Of a DNA stretch of 64,000 nt, positions 1-12,992 are shown piece after piece; position 1 is the stretch's first letter, and each line of letters starts with the position of its first letter. A program made the translations under genes and the position numbers. This DNA comes from Helianthus annuus (lineage: Eukaryota; Streptophyta; Magnoliopsida; Asterales; Asteraceae), in contig NC_035435.2 in NCBI RefSeq assembly GCF_002127325.2, forward strand, positions 124,491,127-124,555,126, read 5' to 3'. The notes under the pieces are model-generated. The model saw only the letters and a list, made by a program, of their open reading frames with translations. It was not told where the DNA came from and ran no database searches.

Positions 1-1077
1 CGAGTGGAACGAGACTTCGAGCAAGAACGTAAAAGTAATCGTTGATTCCTCAAAGGCCTAGCAAACCTACTAAAAGGGAGGAAGAAACGAGATCATTGGT
101 CTCTTTATGTACTATAGTATTTACTATTACAATCAAGTCCCTGCGAGGACATTTGTTTTGAGTATTTTAGTCCCTGCGTGGACATTTATCGTGTTTAGTC
201 CCTGCGTGGACAATTGCCTTTCAGTCCCTGCGTGGACTTATCTTTTTGTCCCTGCGCGGACACCTATCCTAGTATTTGGTCCCTGCGTGGACTTGTTTTT
301 CTGTAAACCTCTGCGTAGGTATTTGTCTATTGAAAAGTCCCGTTTAGGGCAGTGTGTAAGCATTATTATGATTAATGGAATGTTAAGTTTATAAATTTCA
401 TTTTTGTCGTTTTAATACATTATTATATGAAATAAATCAAAAATCATTCCTTTTAAATTAATCTGCTTAAATAAAGAATCTTAATGGTGAAACCTAGCCT
501 GGTGTCATTATAAGACCCGGCCAAGATGGTAAGACCCGATTAAAAGGTTCAGATTCCTGTTAACCTATGTAAACATGTTAACGTTCTTGGCAGAGGTGAT
601 TCGTTAAAATCGCACGCGCCATTCTTATATACGAATCCTTCAAAGGATTCCAAAAACCCAAATTAATGATTTGTAAGTCAAGGGTTAAGTCGTCAATAAA
701 GATGATTAATTATCAAACATCCATTAGTGATGAAGTGCCTACGGGCCATGCTTATTGTCATATAAGACCAAAGGCAGTTGTAGTCTATGACTCCCTGTCA
801 GAAAAGGTAAAAGGACTGCGGTTCAAACCTTCATGCCTTGATTCTCTGTAATCCCGGCTTATATTATAAAAACGTCCTTGTGACTAGGCTTTCGTGCCAC
901 TAACAATATTATTTGTAAATAGGATAACTTATATTCAAATCCTAAATAAAAGTGAGTAACAAATTAACCAAATATGGTCTATGTTTACCATGGTTAATGA
1001 ATTGCCATAAAAGACAATTCCATAATAAACTCCTAAATAAAATTCTGTCATGTTCCTTGTAGCAGATCAAGATCTCA
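1..1077 (+). other. Untranslated leader of element A with hairpin-unit array
   Basis: Non-coding sequence upstream of gag. No primer-binding site is visible, so the PBS and 5' LTR lie left of the window. Positions 137-292 hold six copies of a 14-nt unit, GTCCCTGCGTGGAC with small variants, starting at 137, 170, 198, 224, 248 and 279. A degenerate seventh copy lies near 305-320. Each unit starts with GTCC and ends with GGAC, so each can form its own small hairpin. The short ORFs here are translations of the repeat and are not believed. Confidence 0.7.
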
Positions 1078-3858
1078 ATGGCTGACCCAAGTGGAGTTAA
1101 TAGTCAATCAAAGGAGGATGAAAATGATAACGCCCAAATTCATATAACGGGCGCTGAATTGAAAGCTTTGGTAGACAACGCTGTGAAGACGGCCTTAGAT
1201 CGTCAATATGAAGAGTACAGCGAGTCTCGAAGCAGGACCTTATCTACACCACACTCAAAGCCAAAAACCCACTCTAAATCTCACAGCAAACCACCCTCGA
1301 CTCCGTCTAAGCCTAAGAAGGACGACGATAGGCACCCATCCAATGAGAATAGCGTCCACCCTAAGAAGAAAGTGGTCGATGACGCACCTCGCGCCAAGGG
1401 TTGCACGTATAAGTACTTTGTCTCCTGCAAGCCCAGAGATTTTACTAGGGAGAAGGGCGCGGTGGATTGTATGACCTGGTTAGACGAAATGGACACTGTT
1501 GTGGACATCAGTGGTTGTGCTGAGAGAGACGTGGTGAAGTTTGTATCCCAGTCATTCAAGGGTGAAGCCCTAGCATGGTGGAGATCTCTGGTTCAAGCCT
1601 CTGGGAAGGCTGTTTTGTATAGCATGACATGGGAGGAATTTATTGCTCTCATCAAGGAAAACTACTGCCCTCAGCACGAGGTTGAGAAGATAGAGTCTGA
1701 CTTCTTATCATTGGTCATGAAGAACCTGGATTGCCAGGCTTATCTCACAACTTTCAACACTCTGTCGAGATTGGTTCCGTACCTTGTTACACCAGAACCC
1801 AAACGGATCGCGCGTTTCATTGGGGGTTTGGCCCCGGAGATAAAAGCTAGCGTGAAGGCTTCTAGGCCTGCTACCTTCAGATCCATGGCAGATATATCTC
1901 TGTCTCTCACCCTGGATGCAGTGAGGCAGAGATCGTTGAGAAATGCTGATAGCGAAAAGAGGAAACGTGAAGATGATGATTCACGTAGATCCAGCAAGAA
2001 GCATCGGGGCAATCGTGACCACAATAAGGGGTCAGAGAACAAGAAGAATGATCGACAGTCGGGCGATAAGCCCTTGTGCAAGGTTTGTCAGAAGCACCAC
2101 TTCGGAAGGTGCAGATTTGAAAAGAAATCCCAGCCAAAGGCCTGTGGGATATGCAAGTCCTCTGAGCATAGGACTCTTGAGTGCAAGAAACTCAAGGATG
2201 CAACTTGCTATAGCTGCAACGAGAAAGGGCACATCAAGACTAACTGCCCGAAGATAGCGAAGAAGACTGATGAAGGGAAAAAGACCAATGCGAGGGTCTT
2301 CCAGATGGATGTTAAAGAGGCTATCCAGAACGACAACGTCATAACCGGTACGTTTCTTATCAATGATGTATTCACAAGAGTATTGTTTGATTCTGGAGCA
2401 GATAAATCCTTTGTGGATGATAAGTTCTGCGAGTTGTTAAAATTGCCTGTTAAAACCTTGAATGTAAAATACGAAGTAGAACTAGCTGATGGGACTATGG
2501 GAACAGTCTCAACTGTTTTAGATGGATGTGTTATATCCATTAGGAATCACTCATTTCCTTTATACCTATTACCCTTTAAACCAGCTGGTTTCGACGTAGT
2601 ATTGGGTATGGATTGGTTATCGCATAACCAAGCCCAAATCATGTGCAACCAGAAGCAAGTGGTAATCAAGACTCCATCTGGAGAACCACTTACCATCCAG
2701 GGAGATACTCGACATGGATTGCCTGCACAAGTATCTATGCTAAAGGCATCCAGATGTTTGAAGAAAGGATGTGTCATTTATATGGCACAAGTGACTATTG
2801 GGGAGGAGAAACCCAAAATTGAAGACATTCCAGTCATCTCTGACTATCCTGAGGTTTTCCCGGAAGAACTGCCTGGTTTGCCACCAGACAGGCAAGTGGA
2901 ATTCAGTATCGACATCATTCCAGGAGCCGCGCCTATTGCGAGAGCACCTTATAGATTGGCACCCACGGAAATGAAAGAATTGAGGACGCAGCTAGATGAT
3001 CTGCTAGCCAAGGGTTTTGTTAGACCAAGTTCATCTCCTTGGGGAGCACCAATCCTGTTCGTCAAGAAGAAAGATGGTTCGATGCGTCTATGCATCGATT
3101 ACCGTGAGCTGAATAAAGTTACAATCAAGAATAGGTATCCTTTGCCTAGGATCGACGATCTGTTCGATCAGTTGCAAGGAGCAAGCTACTTTTCCAAGAT
3201 TGACCTGAGGTTAAGGTACCATCAATTGAAGGTCAAGGACGAAGATGTGCACAAAACTGCATTTAGGACTCGTTATGGTCATTTCGAGTTCCTAGTGATG
3301 CCTTTTGGGCTCACCAATGCACCTGCCGCATTCATGGATCTCATGAATCGCGTTTGTAAGCCTTATTTGGATAAATTTGTCATTGTCTTCATCGATGACA
3401 TCCTCATCTATTCAAAAAGTCAAGCTGACCACGAGAAACATCTTCGATGTATTCTCAAACTGCTTAATCAAGAAAAACTTTATGCCAAATTCTCTAAATG
3501 TGAATTTTGGCTACGAGAAGTTCAGTTCCTTGGACATGTAGTCAGCGAGCGTGGTATCCAGGTGGATCCCGCTAAAGTTGAAGCCGTCATGAATTGGCAG
3601 GAGCCGAAGACACCTACAGAAATTCGCAGTTTCCTAGGTCTAGCAGGATACTACAGACGTTTCATCGAAAATTTCTCAAGAATTGCTGCACCCCTAACTT
3701 CTTTAACTAGAAAGAGTATAAAGTTTAATTGGGGCCCTAAGCAGCAAGAAGCTTTTGATATCCTCAAACAAAAGCTGAGCAATGCTCCAGTGTTGACATT
3801 GCCGGACGGAATGGAAGAATTTGTCGTATATTGCGATGCATCGCACACCGGAATGGGT

Positions 3859-3863
3859 TGTGT
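3859..3863. repeat. Left target-site duplication of LARD (TGTGT)
   Basis: TGTGT directly precedes the TGTAACACC start of LARD and matches 12993-12997 exactly. Removing LARD and one copy restores the reading frame seen in element B, confirming the junction. Confidence 0.95.
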
Positions 3864-5850
3864 TGTAACACCCCAAAAACTCGAGTTCGTTAGCTATTAG
3901 TATGTTATCACGTTTAAAAGAAAGGAATGGAATAACTAGGTTATTAAACCTAGTTAAAAACTTGGTTAAAACAAATAGGTTATGAAATTGAGTTAAATAA
4001 TGAGCAAGTAACAAACATGAGGGGTGGTTTTTGAATAAAGGGAAAGTCTAAATATAAAACAAAAATAAAAACCCCCAAACACACACACCTGGGCGTGTGT
4101 GTGTTCGATCAGAGAAGAGAAAGAAAGGGGGAAACCCCTCGTGAACCCTAATCAACGAAATTGGATGCGAATTGGGCTGAATTCGAACTTGCATGAGTCG
4201 AAATAGTGATTATCTAAGCAAGTTCTAGCCAAGGTAAGTCTTAATTTTCAGTTTTGATGAACAACCAAGGAGTGGGTTTTGTTAAATTCGTGGGTTTGAT
4301 CTAAATCAGGATGAAATCTTGCTATGTTATCATGTTTAAGCTGAATCTTGGTTAAATTTTAGTTATCTAGTGATTTAGAATGAAACCCATGTTTATGAGT
4401 ATGATAATGATTATGATGAGCATGTGTATATGGATTATTTTGATTATGTTGATGCATGTGTTACGTATTAGGTTTTGATAGTAATATGATGAAGTTGAAA
4501 ATGTGATCTTGTTTGAATAAAAGGATTCATGAGGTGAATGTGGGGAGAATATGCTTAAATTGCTTGTACAATGTGCTTAAATGTTAGTGCGCACGCCAAG
4601 TGTTCGATGAAATTGCTAGATGAAGTTAGAAAGTGAAATTGTATGCAAGTTGTAAGTTTATACGTATAAAAAGCGATTGTGATGAAAGTAGTAGTTTACT
4701 AACTTGAAAAATGTGCCTTAGATGGAATTCGTACATGAATTCGGGTTGAAGGTATATGTTGGTCAAATTTATGCATTAGGAGCTTGTACATTGTGTTTGA
4801 ACGGGTGAGGTTGCTATGTGGTCTACTAGTCCCTTAATTACGGTTAAAAGTGAACATGTACTAAATATACATAGCATATAACCTCACTAACCAAGGATGA
4901 TGCTAGGATTATGCTAATTTGATTTTTATAAGACATGGTTGTCAAATGTAGCGTTATGAAGATATGATTATGTGGGCATTAATTATGTGTTATGTGTGAT
5001 AATGAATTTGGATTTCGAAGATATTAAATATCGTGGTTGACAAATTATGTCGTATGCATGTTAGCGAAAATCGTTGTTGGTAAGAATAGGTAAATATGTG
5101 TTAATTTGGATTACCCGATGAAATATGTGTGTTGGAAAGGATATGAAGTTGATTAGATGTTTTAATGTTTGATAGTAATGACTATGGAAAGTTAAGTATG
5201 AATTATGCGAATGATATGATTGTTACATGTACAAATGAGTATGCTAATATGAGCGTGGTTTCGATGAAATGAAAGTATAGGAATCACGTCGTGACGGACT
5301 CAAGCATGAAAGGATAACGGGTCAAGAAAAGGCGAGGAATCGGATACGAGCACGGACGTATAAGGTAAGTGATTCTGTAATCACTTCTTATGTTCGGTTA
5401 GGTGATATGGCGTTTTGATTAATTAAACATGATGGTTGAGGTCAAATATGTGTCGTAGTCTTATGTCGTAAAGGATGGGATTAAGTTGACCAAAATGCCC
5501 TTGATGGGTATTTTGGGTAAACGATTTTAATAAGTGGTTTAGAAACAAGTTATACGATTAGTGTAATGTTTTGGACAAGTATGGAAGTGGAAAGTATGGT
5601 TTTGCTAGTCTTAGATCAATTAATGCGCAAATACCCATAACGGGTCAAATAATTAGGAAATGACAATAAGTCAATAGAGCGTAAGATAAGAATTTCCTTA
5701 ATCTGGATGTGGGATTTTAAGTTCATATGATAGAATATGAATTTACAAGCATGTAGGAAGAAACGGGAGGTTAAACGGGTAAACGGTTCAAAAGTTATGC
5801 GCATTTTAGTGCGTACGGACGACGAAACGGAGCTGCAGAAAAATGCAAAA

Positions 5851-6005
5851 TCTAGAGGGCGTCGCCGACGGGCATGGGGGCGTCGCCGACGGGCTCTAGA
5901 AAACCAGTTTTTGTGCTGACGGGTTAATTACCTGTCTACGGGTTTTTGGGCTACGGGTAAATGCAAGGCCCGTCGCCGACGGCCCTAGGGGCGTCGGCGA
6001 CGGCC
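5851..6005. promoter_or_regulatory. Four GC palindromes in LARD left LTR
   Basis: Two pairs of a palindromic core CGTCGCCGACG or CGTCGGCGACG: copies at about 5859-5872 and 5880-5893, then 5967-5985 and 5991-6005. The first pair is enclosed by an inverted TCTAGAG (5851-5857 and its complement ending 5899). The right LTR repeats the arrangement at 11461-11615. Function is unknown; candidate enhancer, protein-binding or RNA hairpin sites. Confidence 0.6.
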
Positions 6006-6532
6006 TTCCCAAGTCCCAAAAGCTGAAATCTTGTTATTTAAGTTAATTTATGTACCGTGGGCTTCGGTTTGATATCCGTGGACTACGGTGGACTTTCCAA
6101 ACATGATTTTGATGGTTCCTTAGATGTTTATGGGCTATAAAGCTAAGTCTAAGACCCATGTTAGTGATGTATGATTATGTAAGAGGTACGCGTGATCTAG
6201 TACGTGTTTGTTAAAGTATGTACGTATGTAGATGTGTATGTATGCATGTATAAAGATATGTACGAGTGTATGCATGTACGTAACGATGTAGGAAGGGTAT
6301 GTATGTATGTAGAGGTGCATGTACGTATACATAAAGATAGGCATAAGCATATGCGTGGATGTAAAGATGTAAGAAAGGTATATACGTATGAATGTCTTTT
6401 GCGTTTAAATGTATGTATGTTGGTGTGTAGGTAGGTAGAACGTATGTATGCGTTTAGATGAATATGGGCTCACGAGGGGATCCATACACGAAGGTATGCA
6501 CGTATGTAGGTTTGTGTGAAGGCATGTAATAA

Positions 6533-6785
6533 GTATGTATGTATGTATATATGTATGCATGTATGTATGTATGTATGTATGTATGTATGTATGTATGTAT
6601 GTATGTATGTATGTATGTATGTATGTATGTATGTATGTATGTATGTATGTATGTATGTATGTATGTATGTATGTATGTATGTATGTATGTATGTATGTAT
6701 GTATGTATGTATGTATGTATGTATGTATGTATGTATGTATGTATGTATGTATGTATGTATGTATGTATGTATGTATGTATGTATG
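6533..6785. repeat. (GTAT)n microsatellite in LARD left LTR
   Basis: About 250 bp of nearly pure GTAT, bordered by several hundred bp of decayed GTAY/GTAD repeats (6200-6880). The right LTR counterpart (about 12143-12370) is shorter by some 24 bp and has one GTAT to CTAT change near 12274. Long MYVC-repeat ORFs here are simple-sequence artefacts. Confidence 0.95.
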
Positions 6786-7409
6786 AATGTAGGTATGTAT
6801 GTATGTAGGTAGGAATGGATGTATTTAGGTATGCACGTACGTAGGTACGTACGTATGTATGCAGGTACGTATGTAGGACAGTTGCTATTTGTGACCGTAA
6901 AGGTATGTATCAGTTTGTATGAAAGGTATGTACGCATGCATCTAATGAAATTGAGTACTAACGGTAATAGTTGCGTGCTTGGTGAATGAAGTGTAACGCA
7001 GGAATACCAAAGAAGTCTCACTACGGATCATATGATCAGGATGGGAAAGCTGGGATGTAAAGAGTTAACGAAACGAGAAGTAAACGTGAACAAACCTTGT
7101 ATGTTTATAACGCGTACTAATGATGTGAAATTTTATGTGGTGAGCGCAGGTAGTACCAGTCATGAGGATATCCAAGGATTGGAGTTCGAAGATCGAGTCA
7201 CTAGAGAGATTGTACGGAAACGTTGATGTACATAATGTAGTAAACATAAGCTATGTTTTTAACTAGTAAATAAGAGGATGACGGATTTATGAGAAAGAAC
7301 TGTGTTAAAGTTAAATCTTAAATAAGTTGAGGTATTTATAGTGAAAGAAATTTTATGGTACGTGTTTCCGCTGCGACTTTTGACAAATACGAATTAGGGC
7401 GTAACAAGT

Positions 7410-7421
7410 TGGTATCAGAGC
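7410..7421 (+). promoter_or_regulatory. LARD primer-binding site (tRNA-iMet)
   Basis: TGGTATCAGAGC lies 3 nt after the LTR end and is complementary to the 3' end of plant initiator tRNA-Met, the usual primer for plant Ty3/gypsy and copia elements. It is intact here, unlike the corresponding site of element C. Confidence 0.9.
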
Positions 7422-8190
7422 CCTCGTTTGAGAGAATCAAGTAATAGAAAGTAAATGCTTGAATTCAAGCCGGTGTGCTCTCGTAATCAAGAACCCGTAC
7501 AATCCAAGACTCGATCGAGGCCTAAATGCAAAAGCAAATGTAAGTATGTATTAGATTATGTATTTGAAGGAAACTAATAGTATGTTATGTGCAAGGTAAG
7601 CTTAAGAGTTTGAAGAGGATGATCCGTGAATGCAGAATAGGATGAACGCTAAGGCGGGCAAAGGTGCAAATAGGCAAATTAACCCCAGGTACACACTACT
7701 AACATGTATGAGTACCGATGTCAAAAGAAAAAGGAAGGGGTCTCCTTGGGAGGGTAATTATTAAACGAAAGACAATGATGTGGTCTTGGGGAAGTTTTAG
7801 AAATATGCACGAAACTGAAACCCATTTCTCGGGCATAAGGCGATGATTACACGAAGGCACGAAATTAGTGTGTGAATTGCGCACCTGGCCAGTACGCAAG
7901 AAGCATATGACGTTCGTGAGACCGTGGCAATTATTGCAGGTATGTCCGGTAGAACTGGGTAGCAGGTGGGCGCTATGTTGTAGCGAATGTGAAAAAGCAA
8001 ATCCATTGCGGATTTGGTTATGCTAACGAAGGTTATGAAAAGTTATGCGAGTCGACCGGTTCTAGCGAACAAGTCGAATAAGAATAAGCTACCATCCGTT
8101 TTTAAACGGGTGATTTTGAATGCTCTAATGAATGCTAGAAGCTTAATCCGTTATACGGATTGAAAGAAGAAGTTATGATTAAAAGCGAAA

Positions 8191-8527
8191 GACCCAGTTA
8201 TTTGGGTAGTGGAATGTGTATGCTTAACTCTCGTTGAGAGTGTTTATGCCAAACCTAGTTATTTGGGTAGTGGAATGTGTATGCTTAACTCTCGTTGAGA
8301 GTGTTTATGCCAAACCCAGTTATTTGGGTAGTGGAATGTGTATGCTTAACTCTCGTTGAGAGTGCTTATGCCAAACCCAGTTATTTGGGTAGTGGAATAT
8401 CTATGCTTAACTCTCGTTGAGAGTGTTTATGCCGAAACCCAATTATTTGGGTAGTCGAATGTGTATGCTTAACTCTCATTGAGAGCGTTTATGCCGAACC
8501 CCATTTACTTGGGTAGTTGAATGTGTA
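8191..8527. repeat. About 61-bp tandem repeat, 5.5 copies, in LARD
   Basis: Copies begin at about 8191, 8251, 8312, 8373, 8434 and 8495. Each unit contains two small inverted repeats: ACCCAGTTATTTGGGT and ACTCTCGTTGAGAGT. The last copies are more diverged than the middle ones. The position matches the leader array of element A, between PBS and coding region. Confidence 0.85.
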
Positions 8528-9455
8528 AGAAAGAAGAAAGCTCCTATATGAATAGAACTAAAATGAAGTAATTATGATTCGACAACTAAGATGACTAACC
8601 TTAAAACCTTGTTGCTGAAGGTAGGTAAAACTTTAAGTTTTTGTTAAACACATGTAAGAAAGAAAAGGTAAGAATGACATGTTTGAAACCGCTAGATGGA
8701 TTCAAACATAGAAGGAATGAAGGGTATGAATGTTACGTTTAAATCCGTGGGACGGATTTAAAACATAAAGGGATGTAATGAATGCCTTTATAAGTAAGCA
8801 TTAATATAGGTTTGAATATATAGGGACGATGAACTATTACTAGTCGGTCAAGGAAATGAGAAGGTTACGTGGAAGTATGGCATGGGAAGTATAGATTTGT
8901 TAAGAAGAAGTCAAACATGATAGGTGTATGTATAAATGGAAGTGAGAAAGGAAGTATCGTTAAGAAATGCTAACCCTGATGCTCGGCTTGTTGGCCATGT
9001 TCATTTGAACAAAATGAAAGATGGCACATGATGAATGAGTAGTATAAAGTAAATCGATTTATTTTGATTAGCAAATATATGAATGTGATATGCTTAAATA
9101 GGGAGTTAGAAACAAGCCGCGTACTTAGATTTGTACAATTTATAATTATAAACAATTGGAATAAATTCGATGAAAGAAACGTAGTAATGCTATGTGTTAA
9201 GGGCTAGTATTATAAAGTAAAAGACACTAATAAGAGCTCTGGAGAAGAGTCGGACATAAGTATAATTATGAAAGTAACTTACTTAATATGAGGGCATATG
9301 AACGATGTGTACAATTACGTTCATGCATGAATAAAACCTTTGCCAAGGTCCCGAATGCGCTTAGGTTGTAGTAAGTATAGTGAATGAACAACCTGAAAGG
9401 GGTAAGAGTATAATTGGTCTAGTTTGAATGAGAAAGGTTTCGGGGACGAAACCTC

Positions 9456-9473
9456 ATTTAAGGGGGATAGACT
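9456..9473 (+). promoter_or_regulatory. LARD polypurine tract
   Basis: AAGGGGGATAG (9460-9470) ends 3 nt before the right LTR. This is the expected plus-strand primer site of an LTR retrotransposon. Confidence 0.8.
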
Positions 9474-12400
9474 TGTAACACCCCAAAAACTCGAGTTCGT
9501 TAGCTATTAGTATGTTATCAAGTTTAAAAGAAAGGAATGGAATAACTAGGTTATTAAACCTAGTTAAAAACTTGGTTAAAACAAATAGGTTATGAAATTG
9601 AGTTAAATAATGAGCAAGTAACAAACATGAGGGGTGGTTTTTGAATAAAGGGAAAGTCTAAATATAAAACAAAAATAAAAACCCCCAAACACACACACCT
9701 GGGCGTGTGTGTGTTCGATCAGAGAAGAGAAAGAAAGGGGGAAACCCCTCGTGAACCCTAATCAACGAAATTGGATGCGAATTGGGCTGAATTCGAACTT
9801 GCATGAGTCGAAATAGTGATTATCTAAGCAAGTTCTAGCCAAGGTAAGTCTTAATTTTCAGTTTTGATGAACAACCAAGGAGTGGGTTTTGTTAAATTCG
9901 TGGGTTTGATCTAAATCAGGATGAAATCTTGCTATGTTATCATGTTTAAGCTGAATCTTGGTTAAATTTTAGTTATCTAGTGATTTAGAATGAAACCCAT
10001 GTTTATGAGTATGATAATGATTATGATGAGCATGTGTATATGGATTATTTTGATTATGTTGATGCATGTGTTACGTATTAGGTTTTGATAGTAATATGAT
10101 GAAGTTGAAAATGTGATCTTGTTTGAATAAAAGGATTCATGAGGTGAATGTGGGGAGAATATGCTTAAATTGCTTGTACAATGTGCTTAAATGTTAGTGC
10201 GCACACCAAGTGTTCGATGAAATTGCTAGATGAAGTTAGAAAGTGAAATTGTATGCAAGTTGTAAGTTTATATGTATAAAAAAGCGATTGTGATGAAAGT
10301 AGTAGTTTACTAACTTGAAAAATGTGCCTTAGATGGAATTCGTACATGAATTCGGGTTGAAGGTATATGTTGGTCAAATTTATGCATTAGGAGCTTGTAC
10401 ATTGTGTTTGAACGGGTGAGGTTGCTATGTGGTCTACTAGTCCCTTAATTACGGTTAAAAGTGAACATGTACTAAATATACATAGCATATAACCTCACTA
10501 ACCAAGGATGATGCTAGGATTATGCTAATTTGATTTTTATAAGACATGGTTGTCAAATGTAGCGTTATGAAGATATGAGTATGTGGGCATTAATTATGTG
10601 TTATGTGTGATAATGAATTTGGATTTCGAAGATATTAAATATCGTGGTTGACAAATTATGTCGTATGCATGTTAGCGAAAATCGTTGTTGGTAAGAATAG
10701 GTAAATATGTGTTAATTTGGATTACCCGATGAATATGTGTGTTGGAAAGGATATGAAGTTGATTAGATGTTTTAATGTTTGATAGTAATGACTATGGAAA
10801 GTTAAGTATGAATTATGCGAATGATATGATTGTTACATGTACAAATGAGTATGCTAATATGAGCGTGGTTTCGATGAAATGAAAGTATAGGAATCACGTC
10901 GTGACGGACTCAAGCATGAAAGGATAACGGGTCAAGAAAAGGCGAGGAATCGGATACGAGCACGGACGTATAAGGTAAGTGATTCTGTAATCACTTCTTA
11001 TGTTCGGTTAGGTGATATGGCGTTTTGATTAATTAAACATGATGGTTGAGGTCAAATATGTGTCGTAGTCTTATGTCGTAAAGGATGGGATTAAGTTGAC
11101 CAAAATGCCCTTGATGGGTATTTTGGGTAAACGATTTTAATAAGTGGTTTAGAAACAAGTTATACGATTAGTGTAATGTTTTGGACAAGTATGGAAGTGG
11201 AAAGTATGGTTTTGCTAGTCTTAGATCAATTAATGCGCAAATACCCATAACGGGTCAAATAATTAGGAAATGACAATAAGTCAATAGAGCGTAAGATAAG
11301 AATTTCCTTAATCCGGATGTGGGATTTTAAGTTCATATGATAGAATATGAATTTACAAGCATGTAGGAAGAAACGGGAGGTTAAACGGGTAAACGGTTCA
11401 AAAGTTATGCGCGTTTTAGTGCGTACGGACGACGAAACGGAGCTGCAGAAAAATGCAAAATCTAGAGGGCGTCGCCGACGGGCATGGGGGCGTCGCCGAC
11501 GGGCTCTAGAAAACCAGTTTTTGTGCTGACGGGTTAATTACCTGTCTACGGGTTTTTGGGCTACGGGTAAATGCAAGGCCCGTCGCCGACGGCCCTAGGG
11601 GCGTCGGCGACGGCCTTCCCAAGTCCCAAAAGCTGAAATCTTGTTATTTAAGTTAATTTATGTACCGTGGGCTTCGGTTTGATATCCGTGGACTACGGTG
11701 GACTTTCCAAACATGATTTTGATGGTTCCTTAGATGTTTATGGGCTATAAAGCTAAGTCTAAGACCCATGTTAGTGATGTATGATTATGTAAGAGGTACG
11801 CGTGATCTAGTACGTGTTTGTGAAAGTATGTACGTATGTAGATGTGTATGTATGCATGTATAAAGATATGTACGAGTGTATGCATGTACGTAACGATGTA
11901 GGAAGGGTATGTATGTATGTAGAGGTGCATGTACGTATGCATAAAGATAGGCATAAGCATATGCGTGGATGTAAAGATGTAAGAAAGGTATATACGTATG
12001 AATGTCTTTTGCGTTTAAATGTATGTATGTTGGTGTGTAGGTAGGTAGAACGTATGTATGCGTTTAGATGAATATGGGCTCACGAGGGGATCCATACACG
12101 AAGGTATGCACGTATGTAGGTTTGTGTGAAGGCATGTAATAAGTATGTATGTATGTATATATGTATGCATGTATGTATGTATGTATGTATGTATGTATGT
12201 ATGTATGTATGTATGTATGTATGTATGTATGTATGTATGTATGTATGTATGTATGTATGTATGTATGTATGTATCTATGTATGTATGTATGTATGTATGT
12301 ATGTATGTATGTATGTATGTATGTATGTATGTATGTATGTATGTATGTATGTATGTATGTATGTATGTATGAATGTAGGTATGTATGTATGTAGGTAGGA

Positions 12401-12992
12401 ATGGATGTATTTAGGTATGCACGTACGTAGGTACGTACGTATGTATGCAGGTACGTATGTAGGACAGTTGCTATTTGTGACCGTAAAGGTATGTATCAGT
12501 TTGTATGAAAGGTATGTACGCATGCATCTAATGAAATTGAGTACTAACGGTAATAGTTGCGTGCTTGGTGAATGAAGTGTAACGCAGGAATACCAAAGAA
12601 GTCTCACTACGGATCATATGATCAGGATGGGAAAGCTGGGATGTAAAGAGTTAACGAAACGAGAAGTAAACGTGAACAAACCTTGTATGTTTATAACGCG
12701 TACTAATGATGTGAAATTTTATGTGGTGAGCGCAGGTAGTACCAGTCATGAGGATATCCAAGGATTGGAGATCGAAGATCGAGTCACTAGAGAGATTGTA
12801 CGGAAACGTTGATGTACATAATGTAGTAAACATAAGCTATGTTTTTAACTAGTAAATAAGAGGATGACGGATTTATGAGAAAGAACTGTGTTAAAGTTAA
12901 ATCTTAAATAAGTTGAGGTATTTATAGTGAAAGAAATTTTATGGTACGTGTTTCCGCTGCGACTTTTGACAAATACGAATTAGGGCGTAACA
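9474..12992 (+). repeat. LARD right LTR
   Basis: 3519-bp copy of the left LTR with the same TG...CA ends and the same internal landmarks (donor at 9844-9849, palindromes at 11461-11615, GTAT tract at about 12143-12370). Differences seen by eye are few point changes, for example near 10204, 11313, 11412, 11821 and 12771, plus microsatellite length. Followed by TSD TGTGT at 12993-12997. Confidence 0.93.

Larger units (their letters stand above)
3864..7406 (+). repeat. LARD left LTR
   Basis: Starts TGTAACACCCC and ends GCGTAACA. Visible contents: TATA-like TATAAAAC at 4053-4060; a hairpin of alternating AC/GT around 4078-4104; a GGGG/CCCC hairpin at 4127-4138 followed by AACCCTAA; a strong splice-donor match GTAAGT at 4234-4239 and another at 5373-5378; four CGTCGCCGACG-type palindromes at 5859-6005; a second TATA-like CTATAAAG at 6135-6142; and a (GTAT)n tract at about 6533-6785. 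ORFs inside the LTR are not supported as genes. Confidence 0.93.
7407..9473 (+). other. LARD internal region, non-coding
   Basis: 2067 bp between the LTRs with no recognisable Gag or Pol. It begins with the primer-binding site and ends with a polypurine tract. It contains the hairpin-rich tandem array at 8191-8527 and further self-complementary words: AATCCGTTATACGGATT near 8140-8160, and TTTAAATCCGT facing its complement across a 3-nt loop near 8739-8762. I see no signature of a host gene. The structure may matter for packaging or dimerisation (inference). Confidence 0.8.
3864..12992 (+). mobile_element. Non-autonomous long-LTR retrotransposon (LARD)
   Basis: Complete LTR element of 9129 bp: two LTRs of 3543 and 3519 bp (TGTAACACC...GCGTAACA), a tRNA-iMet primer-binding site directly after the left LTR, a 2067-bp internal region without pol homology, a polypurine tract and a perfect 5-bp TSD. 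It sits in sense orientation inside the RNase H region of element A. The LTRs differ by only about ten substitutions that I could spot, plus microsatellite length, so the insertion is recent. With no Gag or Pol of its own it must use proteins from another element. LTR structure suggests a relative of element C as helper (inference). Confidence 0.93.

Noticed and set aside
137..292. Regularly spaced short repeats resembling a CRISPR array
   Set aside because: Units are 14 nt, spacing is 24-33 bp and variable, no cas genes, plant retrotransposon leader.
107..394. 95-aa ORF in the leader of element A
   Set aside because: It reads through the GTCCCTGCGTGGAC repeats; composition and position mark it as non-coding leader.
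6470..7021. Long Tyr/Ile/His/Thr and MYVC repeat ORFs on both strands
   Set aside because: They are translations of a stop-free GTAT microsatellite in all frames; no start context or family.
7032..7226. 64-aa ORF present twice (also 12618-12812)
   Set aside because: Both copies lie in the two LTRs of one recent insertion, so conservation reflects LTR identity, not selection.
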